Source: CAZWSE01 sp964636575 (lineage in GTDB: Bacteria; Pseudomonadota; Alphaproteobacteria; Rhodobacterales; Rhodobacteraceae). Taken from it: a stretch of 64,000 bases of DNA. The stretch covers positions 1 through 64,000 of the forward strand of contig CAZWSE010000001.1 in NCBI GenBank assembly GCA_964636575.1, in the 5' to 3' direction. Each line of letters opens with the position of its first letter. Positions within the stretch are counted from its first letter, which is position 1. The notes beneath the pieces were generated by a model, which searched no databases, had not been told where the DNA came from, and worked only from the letters and a program-made list of their open reading frames with translations. This document shows, one piece after another, positions 1 to 10,803 of the stretch. The translations under genes and the position numbers were made by a program.

Positions 1-1
1 C

Positions 2-1048
<1,047 letters not shown>

Positions 1049-1070
1049 GGCTCCGTTGGAAACATGAACA

Positions 1071-1099
1071 GGGCCGGTCCGCTTTAACCGGACCGGCCT
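1071..1099 (+). terminator. dnaK-dnaJ intergenic hairpin
   Basis: A 10-bp perfect stem (GGCCGGTCCG at 1072-1081 with its complement at 1089-1098) and a 7-nt loop lie between dnaK and dnaJ. The downstream bases (TCATTCATTTCC) are T-rich but hold no clean T run, so this could be a weak terminator, an attenuator that lowers dnaJ relative to dnaK, or an mRNA-stabilising hairpin. Confidence 0.6.
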
Positions 1100-1128
1100 C
1101 ATTCATTTCCGCATAAAGGAATATTCCA

Positions 1129-2283
1129 ATGGCAAAACGTGATTACTACGAGACCTTAGGCATTGCCAAAGGCGCCTCGGCTGATGAAATCAAGAAAGCC
1201 TACCGCACCAAAGCCAAAGAGCTTCATCCCGATCGCAACGCCGACAATCCAGACGCAGAAGCCAAGTTCAAAGAAGCGAACGAAGCCTACGAAGTCCTGA
1301 AAGACGGCGACAAGAAAGCAGCCTACGACCGCTATGGCCATGCAGCCTTTGAAGGTGGCATGGGTGGCGGTGGTCGCCCCGGTGGCGGCTTTGGCGGCGG
1401 TGGACAGGGTGACTTTTCCAGCGCGTTTTCGGATGTGTTCGACGATCTGTTCGGCGACTTCATGGGCGGACGTGGCGGCCAAGGCGGCGGACGCGCAACC
1501 CGTGGGTCCGACCTGCGGTACAACCTGCGCATATCGCTTGAAGACGCGTATAACGGGATGCAAAAGACGATCAACGTGCCCACAGCCGTCGGGTGTGGGT
1601 CGTGCAACGGCACCGGATCCGAAGGCGGATCCGAACCACAGACCTGCCCGACCTGTTCCGGCATGGGCAAGGTCCGTGCGCAACAAGGGTTCTTCACGGT
1701 CGAACGTACCTGCCCGACATGTTCCGGCATTGGTCAGATCATCAAGAACCCCTGCAAAACCTGTTCCGGTCATGGCCGCGTTGAAAAAGACCGCGCCTTG
1801 TCGGTGAACATCCCGCCCGGCGTTGAAACGGGCACACGTATCCGTTTGGGCGGCGAGGGTGAGGCCGGTCTGCGCGGTGGACCTGCCGGTGATCTCTATA
1901 TTTTTGTTGAGGTCGCGGATCACGAATTGTTCGAACGCGATAGCGTGGACCTGCATTGCCGCGTGCCTGTGTCGATGACCTCTGCCGCTTTGGGGGGCAG
2001 CATCGAAGTGCCGACCATTGATGGCGGTCGCGGTCGGGTCCAAATCCCGCCGGGCAGTCAGTCCGGCCGTCAAATGCGTTTGCGCGGCAAAGGTATGCCT
2101 GCCTTGCGTGGCGGCGGCACCGGTGACATGTTCATTGAACTGGCCGTTGAGACACCAGTGAATCTGACCGCCCGACAGAAAGAACTGCTGAACGAATTTG
2201 AAGAACTGGCCGAGAACAACAATCCCGAATCGTCCAGCTTCTTTTCATCAGTGAAGAACTTCTGGGATTCGATGAAGGGTTAG
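1129..2283 (+). CDS. dnaJ: Chaperone DnaJ (Hsp40)
   Basis: Co-chaperone that delivers clients to DnaK and stimulates its ATPase; cytoplasmic. The J domain occupies about residues 1-70 with the HPD motif at residues 33-35. A glycine/phenylalanine-rich stretch follows (about 75-115), then four CxxCxGxG zinc repeats ([32 protein letters not shown]) and the C-terminal client-binding domains. At 384 residues it is a full-length type I DnaJ. The start is supported by AAAGGA 10 bases upstream. It lies 80 bp after dnaK behind a hairpin and is closed by a strong terminator. Confidence 0.98.
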   Translation: MAKRDYYETLGIAKGASADEIKKAYRTKAKELHPDRNADNPDAEAKFKEANEAYEVLKDGDKKAAYDRYGHAAFEGGMGGGGRPGGGFGGGGQGDFSSAFSDVFDDLFGDFMGGRGGQGGGRATRGSDLRYNLRISLEDAYNGMQKTINVPTAVGCGSCNGTGSEGGSEPQTCPTCSGMGKVRAQQGFFTVERTCPTCSGIGQIIKNPCKTCSGHGRVEKDRALSVNIPPGVETGTRIRLGGEGEAGLRGGPAGDLYIFVEVADHELFERDSVDLHCRVPVSMTSAALGGSIEVPTIDGGRGRVQIPPGSQSGRQMRLRGKGMPALRGGGTGDMFIELAVETPVNLTARQKELLNEFEELAENNNPESSSFFSSVKNFWDSMKG

Positions 2284-2310
2284 TCTTTCCATCCAGATCA
2301 GACCATCAGA

Positions 2311-2340
2311 AAGGCCTCTCGGAAACGAGGGGCCTTTTTC
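2311..2340 (+). terminator. Rho-independent terminator after dnaJ
   Basis: A 10-bp stem AAGGCCTCTC / GAGGGGCCTT with one T-G wobble and a GGAAAC loop is followed by TTTTTC. It lies 28 bp after the dnaJ stop and ends the dnaK-dnaJ unit. Confidence 0.9.
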
Positions 2341-2380
2341 GTTAACCTTTTGCAACGGCCGCCAGATTGCGAATTTTCGG

Positions 2381-2413
2381 TGTACGGGTTGTGTACAGCT
2401 TGTGTACGGGTTG
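2381..2413. repeat. Three tandem 11-bp repeats upstream of radC
   Basis: TGTACGGGTTG (2381-2391), TGTACAGCTTG (2392-2402) and TGTACGGGTTG (2403-2413) follow each other without gaps; a degenerate fourth unit (TGCTTG) follows at 2414-2419. The first and third are identical. The period is close to one helical turn, so a protein reading all units would sit on one DNA face. The block ends 39 bp before the radC ATG. Function is unknown; an operator is one reading. Confidence 0.6.
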
Positions 2414-2452
2414 TGCTTGTTAACACTTGGGTAACTCTGCCGCGTTAACCTT

Positions 2453-3223
2453 ATGGCTATGACGGTGAAACGCTCCTCCGAGTTTGCGGAACAGTCCCTG
2501 CCATTCGATGTGAATGAGACTGGGACCGCGGCGATTCCCGTTGGCAAATTGCCATCCTATATCGCCAACCACCGCAGCCGTTTGAGGGCGCGTTTTATGG
2601 CCGGCGGGCCTGATGCAATGCCCGATTACGAGCTTCTCGAACTCGTCCTTTTCCGCGCCATTCCCCGCCGCGACGTGAAGCCGTTGGCCCACGAATTGAT
2701 GACCGTTTTTGGGGATTTCAACCGCGTGGTCTCTGCCGCAGAAGACAGGCTGCGCAACGTCAAAGGTGTCGGTGACGCCGTGGTGATAGAGCTTAAACTG
2801 ATGGAAGCTGCCGCCCAACGTCTTGCCCGATCTCGGGTCATGCAACGCCATGTGATTTCCAGTTGGGACGCCGTTCTGGACTATTGCCACACAACGATGG
2901 CGCACCGCGAAACGGAACAATTTCGGGTACTGTATCTTGACCGTAAAAACACCCTGATCGCCGATGAAGAACAGGCCAAGGGCACCGTCGACCATGTACC
3001 CGTCTATCCCCGCGAAGTCGCCAAGCGGGCGCTTGAGCTGAACGCCAGTGCATTGATTTTAGTGCATAATCACCCGTCGGGCGACCCGACCCCATCCCAA
3101 TCCGACATTGATATGACCCTTCAGATAGAAGCGGCATTGGGTGCGATTGGTGTCACCATTCACGATCATCTCATCATCGGAAAATCGAACGAGCTTAGCT
3201 TTAAGTCCGAAGGCCTGATCTAG
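2453..3223 (+). CDS. radC: RadC-family protein (JAB/MPN domain)
   Basis: Member of the RadC family, originally linked to DNA repair but with no settled biochemical role. The N-terminal half carries a helix-hairpin-helix-like region (residues about 65-115, with RNVKGVGDAV). The C-terminal half is the JAB/MPN metalloprotease-like fold with the expected HNHPSGDPTPSQSD (HxHx10D) metal motif. At 256 residues it is of usual length. It is preceded by the triple 11-bp repeat and its stop codon overlaps the stop of the convergent envelope gene in a shared CTAG. Confidence 0.93.
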   Translation: MAMTVKRSSEFAEQSLPFDVNETGTAAIPVGKLPSYIANHRSRLRARFMAGGPDAMPDYELLELVLFRAIPRRDVKPLAHELMTVFGDFNRVVSAAEDRLRNVKGVGDAVVIELKLMEAAAQRLARSRVMQRHVISSWDAVLDYCHTTMAHRETEQFRVLYLDRKNTLIADEEQAKGTVDHVPVYPREVAKRALELNASALILVHNHPSGDPTPSQSDIDMTLQIEAALGAIGVTIHDHLIIGKSNELSFKSEGLI

Positions 3224-4743
3224 CGGACCCAGACCTCTACCCGTCTGTTCACATGCCGCCCCAGATCACTGTCGTCACACGCCATTGGCATGGCTTCCCC
3301 GAACGCATCCGTTTGCATGTCGACACGGGCCAAGGCTGTACGATCCGCGATCAATTCAACCTCTGCTCTCACGGTTTCAGCCCGTTTGAGCGAAATTGCG
3401 AGGTTGGCTGTGCCAGAGCCGACACCGTCGCTGAACCCGACAAAAAGAAGTTCTCGTTCTGCGAATTGCCCCGCCTTGATGGCCCGTGCCAACAGACGGA
3501 CATTCGACTTGGATTGGGCGTTCAACTGCGTTGATCCGTCTTCAAACCGGAACGAGACGGTTAGCCTGGATTTGCCTTCAAGCACACCGACCATGCGGCG
3601 GGCGACTGAGACACCAAGATCCGGCTCAATCACCCGAATCGCGTTCAGAAACCGAACACCCTGTTCGTTGATCTTGATCTCTTCCAGAAGCTGGTCCACC
3701 AGCCCCGATCGTCTGATAATTGTCTGAGCGGAAACGGTTTTTGTGAAAGCAATAAAGTCTCGCGCGAGGGGCGGGAGACGTCGACCGGGCGTGTAAAGAT
3801 ACAGCGGCATCGTCAACGGGTAGTCTTCGGTTTTGATGCTGCGCCGCGTCGCCGTGGAGGCGTATCCGCAGCTTCCGCTGAGGGTCAGTGACTGGCCCTG
3901 CCCGAGCATTGAGAACGGAGACAAGGCAAGATCCTTCACGTCTTTGACCGCCTCACTGTCGCTAACAGTAGACCCTTCTTCTAGCCCAAGTGCAGCACGA
4001 GCGGGCTGGCGCAGGCCGCTGTTTTCAGTCGGTTCCCGCAGCAAAATCGGAGTGTCGATACCACCAAGGTCTGCCCAATTTGTAATCCCCTGGGACAGAA
4101 CAAGCCGCAGGTCTGGAATTGAAATTGCTCTGACGGGGTTTCTAAGGCGTACGACTGGAACCACCGCATCCAATGCAAACACGGAGCTTCTGGTGGGCGT
4201 CAGAAAATCGCCGATATGGTTTTCCATCGCCGCCTGACGTTCGCCTTCCACCATTTCACGGCGAGACAATACGATTTCCGAACCTCCGTTGATCAGGTCT
4301 TCAAAGGCCCCTGCCGATGCCATTGGGGCCAGCTCGATAACGCCCACGCGGCGTCCTGTTTGATCTGTCATTTCAAACTGGATGATGTCTTTGCCATCGC
4401 CGCTGCGACGCACACTATAGTCTTTGCGCTGGCCAAAGGCCTGTATCAACGCCGGTAAAAGTATATCGTGTATGCCTTCCAAGCCGCTGATCCGAAAGGA
4501 CTGATCAATGGCATCAAGGCTTGGACAGGCCTCGCTGATACAGGTCACATGATCTGCATTGACGGTCAGCACACCATATTTGGTTTCGATCCGGTACAGG
4601 TCCCCGTCGAAGTCCAAAAGCTCTCCTGTTACGGAGTTTGCACTGTCAGTTCCTTGCAGCGTTACCTGTTCGGCCCATACAGAGCCGGTCCAAACAAACG
4701 CGAAAAATGCAGCCCAGAGGGCCGCAGATTTCAACTTATACAA
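3220..4743 (-). CDS. PstS-like substrate-binding protein fused to OmpA C-terminal domain
   Basis: Secreted protein of 507 residues. A signal peptide (MYKLKSAALW..., likely cleavage after SVWA near residue 24) is followed by a short beta-rich segment, then a phosphate-binding-protein-like (PBP superfamily) region at about 75-345, and a C-terminal OmpA-like peptidoglycan-binding domain at about 395-507 (ANLAISLKRAETV, LGRHVNRRVEVWV). The fusion suggests a ligand-binding protein tethered to the cell wall, but the ligand is not deducible. It lies 21 bp downstream of the 330-residue secreted protein and probably shares its transcript, itself behind secA. Its stop overlaps that of radC. Confidence 0.8.
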   Translation of the reverse strand: MYKLKSAALWAAFFAFVWTGSVWAEQVTLQGTDSANSVTGELLDFDGDLYRIETKYGVLTVNADHVTCISEACPSLDAIDQSFRISGLEGIHDILLPALIQAFGQRKDYSVRRSGDGKDIIQFEMTDQTGRRVGVIELAPMASAGAFEDLINGGSEIVLSRREMVEGERQAAMENHIGDFLTPTRSSVFALDAVVPVVRLRNPVRAISIPDLRLVLSQGITNWADLGGIDTPILLREPTENSGLRQPARAALGLEEGSTVSDSEAVKDVKDLALSPFSMLGQGQSLTLSGSCGYASTATRRSIKTEDYPLTMPLYLYTPGRRLPPLARDFIAFTKTVSAQTIIRRSGLVDQLLEEIKINEQGVRFLNAIRVIEPDLGVSVARRMVGVLEGKSRLTVSFRFEDGSTQLNAQSKSNVRLLARAIKAGQFAERELLFVGFSDGVGSGTANLAISLKRAETVRAEVELIADRTALARVDMQTDAFGEAMPMACDDSDLGRHVNRRVEVWVR

Positions 4744-4764
4744 AGAGTTTCTCCCCGTGGTCGC

Positions 4765-5757
4765 TTAGTTGCTAGCGACTTTCAGGTCTTGGAGAAGATT
4801 ATTCAACACAAGAAAGTCGCCAATCGCATCACAGGATGGGACAGTCAGGGTTATATCGCGGGAAACGATGTCGCCGCCTTTGATCGCTTCAAAGGACTGA
4901 GCGTCGATTTCCTGCGCGCAATTTGAGGAGGTCACTTCCGCCTCAATGCTGAGATCAACTTCGCCGTTTCCGGACATCATCCCGCTTGGAAATGTGTAAA
5001 CCTCTGCCAGCATGGGGTCAGGCGCGTTTTCATCGCCAAGGCTGGTCAAAAACCCGCCTTTGCCTGTTGCTGCAAATTCAGCATTGCGAGGCGTACCGGC
5101 CCAAACGTGGCCTTCAGAATCGTAGTCAGCGCCAAATTCACGTGCGTGCATCTGGAACCCGCTGTCGCCTTTCCACTGGACCACGGCGCGATCGTAGAAG
5201 GATACGGAAGACACATGCGATTTCACGACTGCACCGTCGCCATTGCTGAATGCCATGATAAACACGGCCTGTTCTTGCAATGCCGGGACGGTCACATCCA
5301 TCTGTCCTGCGTCATCTGTCGTTTGTGTGAATATCAAGCCTTCGTGCAAGATCGTCAGACGTTCGTTCGAAAAACACGGTGCATCCAGTGCGATATCAAC
5401 CATCGCAGCAGCGACCGGCGTTGCGGAGACTGAAATTTCACATGATGGCTCAAGCGATGTGTCTTGGGTCACGGTTTCTGGCTTGCCTGCATCGTAGGCC
5501 ACCTGCGCAATGGATTCAGATTCCAGTTCCGCCGGAGTCTTGGATCGGAGAATGTTTGGAACGACCGATGCCGAGGTCAGCTCAATTTCTTGAACATCTA
5601 CAAACTGACCGATGTTGCTAAGCTCTCTGCTGGACTGGCTTTGCGTTGGTTCGCTCAATCGCTGCGTCGCGGGTTCACCGCTTTGCATGATGTATCCAAT
5701 TCCAAGCGCACAGGCCAACGTCCCGCCCGCGGTCACAATACGTCTGACTTGCGACAT
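4765..5757 (-). CDS. Secreted or membrane-anchored protein of unknown function, downstream of secA
   Basis: I do not recognise a named family. The 330-residue product has a basic N-terminus and a single hydrophobic stretch (about residues 8-24, TAGGTLACALGIGYIM) that fits a signal peptide or anchor, then a low-complexity Ser/Thr/Glu-rich segment to about residue 95. The remainder looks beta-rich and holds four cysteines that could form two disulfides in the periplasm (CEIS, APCFS, SNCAQ, PSCDA). GGAGA precedes the ATG. It sits 101 bp after secA and 21 bp before the PstS/OmpA fusion, all on one strand, suggesting an envelope function for the pair. Confidence 0.75.
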   Translation of the reverse strand: MSQVRRIVTAGGTLACALGIGYIMQSGEPATQRLSEPTQSQSSRELSNIGQFVDVQEIELTSASVVPNILRSKTPAELESESIAQVAYDAGKPETVTQDTSLEPSCEISVSATPVAAAMVDIALDAPCFSNERLTILHEGLIFTQTTDDAGQMDVTVPALQEQAVFIMAFSNGDGAVVKSHVSSVSFYDRAVVQWKGDSGFQMHAREFGADYDSEGHVWAGTPRNAEFAATGKGGFLTSLGDENAPDPMLAEVYTFPSGMMSGNGEVDLSIEAEVTSSNCAQEIDAQSFEAIKGGDIVSRDITLTVPSCDAIGDFLVLNNLLQDLKVASN

Positions 5758-5858
5758 GTTTCTCTCCTGACCACACTCTTTGACGGTCAGAATTGCATCC
5801 GATCAAGGCAGCGCTATGGCCCTAAAGCGGAGTCATTGGGTCAAGAATAGGGCGAAGA

Positions 5859-8549
5859 TCAGGCAAGTCGTCCGTGGCAATGTTTGAATTTTTTGCCGGA
5901 TCCACAGGGGCACGGATCGTTTCGGCCCGGATTTCCCCACGTTGAAGGGTCCGTTTCGTCAAACCCGTTTTCGGGGTTCGTCGCAGGTGGAAGCTCTTCG
6001 TCTTGAGCCTCGGCAGAGTCTGCGATTTGTCCACGCGCCTGTGCCAGCATTTGTGCTTGTTCTTCATCAGACAAAGGTCGGATCATCGCAAGCTGCTGCG
6101 TTACTGTTTCCCGAAGCCCGTCGAGCAGGCCCTCAAACAGTTGGAACGCTTCGTTCTTAAACTCGTTCAGCGGGTCGCGCTGCGCATACCCACGGAAGCC
6201 CACGACGGATCGGAGATGTTCCAGCGTCAGCAGGTGTTCCCGCCACTTGCTGTCGATGGTTTGCAAAAGGATCTGCTTTTCGATCATGCGAATGTTCTCT
6301 TCGCCGAACATCTCAACCTTTTCGGCCATCACACCGTTAGACGCCTCAGTCAGCCGCTCGATGATTATTTCGTCATCGACACCTTCTTCTTCGATCCATT
6401 CCAGAACCGGCGCATCCACGCCCAGCTTTTCGATGGTCGCAGCATAGAGCCCTTGGCCGTCCCATTGTTCGGCGTAGGTTTTGGGCGGCATGAAGGTATC
6501 GACCATATCCTCGATCACCTGTTCGCGCATATCGCTGGTGATTTCGGAGATGTCTTGCGATTCCATGATCTCACGACGTTGGCCGAAGATCACTTTGCGC
6601 TGGTCATTCATCACATCGTCGAATTTCAGCACGTTCTTACGCATGTCGAAGTTGCGACCTTCGACTTTCGCTTGTGCCCGTTCGAGTGACTTGTTGACCC
6701 AAGGGTGAACAATCGCTTCTCCTTCTTTCATGCCAAGCGAAGACAGCACTTTGTCCAGACGCTCTGACCCGAAGATGCGCATCAGATCGTCATCTAGGGA
6801 CAGGTAGAACGACGTTTTGCCCGGATCGCCCTGTCGCCCTGACCGACCACGCAGCTGGTTGTCGATACGGCGACTTTCGTGGCGTTCGGACGCAAGAACG
6901 AAAAGCCCACCCGCAGCCAGAACCTTCTCTTTTTCGGCGGCGTGCTTGGCTTCTTCCTCAGCCCGTAGCTTTTCGGGATCCGCATCTGGATCGGCAGCCA
7001 ATGCAGCCAACACTTTCATCTCGGCATTGCCGCCAAGCTGAATGTCGGTCCCGCGACCGGCCATGTTGGTCGCGATGGTGACCGCGCCCAGTTTGCCGGC
7101 GTCGCCGACGATTTGCGCTTCTTGTTCGTGCTGGCGGGCGTTCAGAACGTTGTGTTCCACGCCTTCTTTCTTCAGCATTTCCGAAATCATCTCAGACTTC
7201 TCAATCGACGTGGTCCCGACGAGCACGGGCTGACCCAGTTCATGCGCCTCTTTGATCGAGACGATCATAGCTTGATATTTCTCACCAGCCGTCCGGTAGA
7301 CCTGATCGTCTTCGTCCAGACGTGCAATCGGGCGGTTGGTCGGAATCTCAACAACGCCAAGACCGTAGATTTCCTGAAACTCTTCAGCCTCTGTGCTGGC
7401 TGTACCCGTCATGCCGGACAGCGTGTCATATAGCCGGAAGTAGTTCTGGAACGTCACAGAGGCGAGCGTCACGTTTTCGGACAGGATGTTGGTGCCTTCT
7501 TTGGCCTCAATCGCTTGGTGCAGACCATCTGACAGACGGCGACCTGGCATCATGCGGCCCGTAAATTCGTCGATCAGCATGACCTCGCCATCGCGTACGA
7601 TGTAGTCTTTGTCGCGTTGGAACAGCTTGTGTGCGCGCAGACCTTGGTTGACGTGGTGCACAAGCGTGGTGCTTTCAGGATCATAGAGCGTTTGACCCTC
7701 TTCCAACATCCCGCGCGCCGTGAGTTGTTCTTCCAAGAACTCGTTGCCTTCATCGGTGAAGGTGACGTTCTTTGTTTTCTCGTCCAGTTCGTAGTGCTCT
7801 TCTTGCAAAAGCGGGATGATACCGTCCATGGTTTTGTACATTTCGGACCGGTCTTGCGCGGGGCCGGAAATAATCAGCGGTGTCCGTGCTTCGTCGATCA
7901 GGATGCTGTCCACCTCATCTACAATCGCAAAGTTATGGCCGCGCTGGAACATCTCGGACAGGTCGGCCTTCATGTTGTCGCGCAAGTAGTCGAACCCAAG
8001 CTCGTTGTTGGTGGCATATGTGATATCGCAGGCATATGCCTCGCGCTTTTCGTCATCTGGCTGGCGAGGATAGACTGTGCCTGTTGTCATACCGAGTGCC
8101 GAGAACACCATTGCCATCCAATCGGCATCACGCTTCACCAGATAGTCGTTCACGGTAACGACATGCACGCCTTTGCCGGACAATGCGTTTAGGTACGCAG
8201 GCAAGGTCGCCACAAGGGTTTTGCCTTCACCTGTTTTCATCTCGGCGATGTTGCCTTGGTGCATGAACATGCCGCCCATAAGTTGCACATCAAACGCCCG
8301 CAGGCCCAGCGCGCGCTTGGCCGCTTCGCGACAGTTGGCGAAGGCTTCGGGCAGAAGGTCATCAAGGCTTTCGCCACCCTTTGCACGTTCGGACAATTCG
8401 CGGGTCTTTTCGATCAGTCCTGCGTCGCTGAGTGCCTCAAATTCAGGCTCCAAAGCGTTGATTTTGTCGATAACGGGTTTCGCCGCTTTGATCTTGCGGT
8501 CATTCGGTGTTCCGAACACTTTTTTCGTAATGGTTCCGATACCGAACAT
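5859..8549 (-). CDS. secA: Preprotein translocase ATPase SecA
   Basis: Motor ATPase that drives unfolded preproteins through SecYEG. It starts with [20 protein letters not shown]; the ATG at 8549 is preceded by GGAGAGC, and in-frame codons further upstream do not resemble SecA. The product of 896 residues has the Walker A region ([12 protein letters not shown]), [20 protein letters not shown], the preprotein cross-linking and helical scaffold domains, and a C-terminal zinc tail ([14 protein letters not shown]) that contacts SecB and lipid. secB itself is at 61.8 kb. A parvulin-type isomerase is transcribed divergently. Confidence 0.98.
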   Translation of the reverse strand: MFGIGTITKKVFGTPNDRKIKAAKPVIDKINALEPEFEALSDAGLIEKTRELSERAKGGESLDDLLPEAFANCREAAKRALGLRAFDVQLMGGMFMHQGNIAEMKTGEGKTLVATLPAYLNALSGKGVHVVTVNDYLVKRDADWMAMVFSALGMTTGTVYPRQPDDEKREAYACDITYATNNELGFDYLRDNMKADLSEMFQRGHNFAIVDEVDSILIDEARTPLIISGPAQDRSEMYKTMDGIIPLLQEEHYELDEKTKNVTFTDEGNEFLEEQLTARGMLEEGQTLYDPESTTLVHHVNQGLRAHKLFQRDKDYIVRDGEVMLIDEFTGRMMPGRRLSDGLHQAIEAKEGTNILSENVTLASVTFQNYFRLYDTLSGMTGTASTEAEEFQEIYGLGVVEIPTNRPIARLDEDDQVYRTAGEKYQAMIVSIKEAHELGQPVLVGTTSIEKSEMISEMLKKEGVEHNVLNARQHEQEAQIVGDAGKLGAVTIATNMAGRGTDIQLGGNAEMKVLAALAADPDADPEKLRAEEEAKHAAEKEKVLAAGGLFVLASERHESRRIDNQLRGRSGRQGDPGKTSFYLSLDDDLMRIFGSERLDKVLSSLGMKEGEAIVHPWVNKSLERAQAKVEGRNFDMRKNVLKFDDVMNDQRKVIFGQRREIMESQDISEITSDMREQVIEDMVDTFMPPKTYAEQWDGQGLYAATIEKLGVDAPVLEWIEEEGVDDEIIIERLTEASNGVMAEKVEMFGEENIRMIEKQILLQTIDSKWREHLLTLEHLRSVVGFRGYAQRDPLNEFKNEAFQLFEGLLDGLRETVTQQLAMIRPLSDEEQAQMLAQARGQIADSAEAQDEELPPATNPENGFDETDPSTWGNPGRNDPCPCGSGKKFKHCHGRLA

Positions 8550-8653
8550 GCGCTCTCCAGCCGATCTTTCGTTTCTTTGGCCTGATCCGCTTGCCCGTCC
8601 TGCACGCAGCCCATAGATACGAGGGTGAAGACGGCACAAATAGGCCTTAAGGG

Positions 8654-8682
8654 CATGTAAGGGGCCGTGTATATAGTGTCAA
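8654..8682 (-). promoter_or_regulatory. Putative sigma70-type promoter for secA
   Basis: On the minus strand a perfect -35 TTGACA (8677-8682) and a weak -10 TACATG (8654-8659) are separated by 17 bp, about 105 bp upstream of the secA start in the secA/parvulin divergent region. Confidence 0.45.
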
Positions 8683-8721
8683 CGTCGCGGGTCCCCGCGC
8701 TATAAAATCAAGGACCAATCC

Positions 8722-9570
8722 ATGCAAAAACGTCTCAACTTCCTTAGTGCGGCTGCCGTTGGGCTGGTCATGGCTTTCCCGGTCGCAGCACAAGACACAC
8801 CAACCGCTGACACTGTTGTTGCGACTGTGAACGGCACTGACATCACATTGGGCCACATGATCGTGGCCCGCGCGACCCTCCCAGAGCAGTACCAACAACT
8901 GCCGGACGACATCTTGTTCCGCGGGATTTTGGATCAATTGGTGCAGCAAACTGCCTTATCTCAGACTTTGGACAGCGAACTGCCTGCCCGTATCGCTCTG
9001 TCACTGGAAAACGAGCGTCGTTCTTTGATGGCAGGTGAAGCCATTGAGGGTGTTCTTGTAGAGATCACCACGGAAGCCGCCATTCAGGCCGCATATGATG
9101 AGAAATACAGCAACGTCGAACAGGCTGAGGAATACAACGCCTCACATATTCTTGTTGAAACCGAGGAAGAGGCCCTTGCCCTGAAGGCCCAGCTGGACGG
9201 TGGCGCTGATTTCGCAACCTTGGCCAAAGAAAAGTCGACCGGCCCATCTGGCCCTCAAGGAGGTGCATTAGGCTGGTTTGGGTCTGGCATGATGGTCCCC
9301 GCCTTTGAGGCTGCCGTGATCGCTTTGGCCCCTGGTGCTGTGTCCGACCCCGTGCAAACGCAGTTTGGCTGGCATGTCATCACCTTGAACGAGACCCGCA
9401 AGACATCCGCCCCGAGCTTGGATGAAGTCCGCGAAGAGCTGACCCAAGAGGTTCAGAAGGCCGCTGTTGAATTGCACATCGACGGTGTCGTTGAAGGCGC
9501 TGAAGTCGATCGCAGCGCGTCTGAGGCGATTGATCCAACCGTTCTCAAACAGCTTGATCTGGTTGAATAA
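8722..9570 (+). CDS. Periplasmic peptidyl-prolyl cis-trans isomerase, parvulin/PpiC type
   Basis: Folding helper for exported proteins. Residues 1-24 form a signal peptide ending PVAAQ. An N-terminal chaperone-like helical part (about 30-120) is followed by a parvulin domain at about 135-230 (NASHILVETEEEALALK, GGALGWFGSGMMVPAFE, FGWHVITLNE). Its 282 residues match the single-parvulin PpiC/PrsA-like proteins of alphaproteobacteria rather than SurA. It is divergent from secA, which fits a shared role in export, and argJ starts 6 bp after its stop. Confidence 0.92.
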   Translation: MQKRLNFLSAAAVGLVMAFPVAAQDTPTADTVVATVNGTDITLGHMIVARATLPEQYQQLPDDILFRGILDQLVQQTALSQTLDSELPARIALSLENERRSLMAGEAIEGVLVEITTEAAIQAAYDEKYSNVEQAEEYNASHILVETEEEALALKAQLDGGADFATLAKEKSTGPSGPQGGALGWFGSGMMVPAFEAAVIALAPGAVSDPVQTQFGWHVITLNETRKTSAPSLDEVREELTQEVQKAAVELHIDGVVEGAEVDRSASEAIDPTVLKQLDLVE

Positions 9571-9576
9571 GCCAAA

Positions 9577-10803
9577 ATGGCGAGCATAACGAAAGTATCG
9601 CCACTGGCCCCAAGCGCCTTCCCTGAGCTTCCTGTAGTTGAGGGCGTTCGCTTTGCCTCGGCTGCGGCGGGGGTGAAGTATGAGGGTCGTTCGGATGTGA
9701 CCCTAATGCAGATGGATGAAGGCACGGTTGTTGCTGGAGTGTTCACCAAGTCCAGCACCAGATCTGCGTCTATTTTGGACTGTCAGGACAAGATTGGAAT
9801 GTCGTCCGACGGACCTGCGGCCTTTGTTGTGAATTCTGGCAACGCCAATGCGTTCACGGGAGAGCGGGGTGTGGCATCCGTCAGATCCATTACGTCCGAG
9901 GTCGAGACGCAAACCGGTGTTTCAGAGAGTCGTGTTTTCACCAATTCGACGGGCGTAATTGGTGAGCAGCTGCCTCACGACAGGATCACCGCCAAACTGG
10001 CAGAACTGTATGACAGTCTTACCCCAGTTGGTATTGCTGAAGCCGCTCAGGCCATTATGACGACGGACACCTTCCCGAAAGGGGCAAGCGCAGATGTCGT
10101 GGTAGACGGTGCGACTGTAAAGATTGTCGGGATTGCCAAGGGCTCGGGCATGATTGCGCCCGATATGGCCACGATGCTGGTCTTCTTGTTCACCGATGCA
10201 AAAATTGAACAGCCTGCGTTGCAATCATTGGTCGCGGGTTGTGCTGATCAGACGTTCAACTGCATCACCGTCGACAGCGACACATCGACGTCGGATTCAC
10301 TGCTGGTTGGTGCAACGGGTGCCTCTGGCGTGGATGTCACCGGCGATGCGGCGTTCGCAGAAGGTTTGTATAGCGTCATGTTGGATCTGGCGCACCAAGT
10401 GGTCAAAGACGGCGAAGGCGCGACCAAGTTTGTCGAAATCAACGTCACAGGTGCCGCCGACGGCAAGGATGCCAAGACTCACGCCATGGCAATCGCAAAT
10501 TCGCCTTTGATCAAGACCGCAATTGCCGGAGAAGACCCGAACTGGGGCCGTGTCGTGATGGCGATCGGCAAATCGGGGGCCGCAGCGGACCGAGACAGGC
10601 TTTCCATTCGATTTGGGGATAACTTGGTTGCTGAGAACGGCTGGGTCAGTCCCTCATTCTCGGAAGGGGCCTGCGCTGCACACATGAAGGGCGAGAACAT
10701 CGTGATTGCAGTTGATCTTGGCTTGGGGGACGGAACGTCCACGGTTTGGACTTGTGATCTGACCCACGGCTATATCGAGATCAACGCGGACTATAGATCA
10801 TGA
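9577..10803 (+). CDS. argJ: Bifunctional ornithine acetyltransferase / N-acetylglutamate synthase
   Basis: ArgJ transfers the acetyl group from N-acetylornithine to glutamate in the cyclic arginine pathway. The 408-residue precursor is expected to cut itself before the Thr of the ATML motif (MIAPDMATMLVFLF; Thr near residue 199), giving alpha and beta chains. Further family motifs are visible (GNANAFTGERG, EDPNWGRVVMAIG). The stop overlaps the start of mutT by four bases (ATGA), so the two are translationally coupled. argG of the same pathway lies at 39.8 kb. Confidence 0.97.
   Translation: MASITKVSPLAPSAFPELPVVEGVRFASAAAGVKYEGRSDVTLMQMDEGTVVAGVFTKSSTRSASILDCQDKIGMSSDGPAAFVVNSGNANAFTGERGVASVRSITSEVETQTGVSESRVFTNSTGVIGEQLPHDRITAKLAELYDSLTPVGIAEAAQAIMTTDTFPKGASADVVVDGATVKIVGIAKGSGMIAPDMATMLVFLFTDAKIEQPALQSLVAGCADQTFNCITVDSDTSTSDSLLVGATGASGVDVTGDAAFAEGLYSVMLDLAHQVVKDGEGATKFVEINVTGAADGKDAKTHAMAIANSPLIKTAIAGEDPNWGRVVMAIGKSGAAADRDRLSIRFGDNLVAENGWVSPSFSEGACAAHMKGENIVIAVDLGLGDGTSTVWTCDLTHGYIEINADYRS

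Noticed and set aside
1156..2073. A 305-codon minus-strand reading frame opposite dnaJ
   Set aside because: Shadow of dnaJ; the dnaJ frame explains every conserved feature.
8686..8699. CGCGGG-TC-CCCGCG hairpin before the parvulin gene
   Set aside because: The 2-nt loop is too small for a stable RNA hairpin as drawn and there is no T run; probably just GC-rich leader near the TATAAA.
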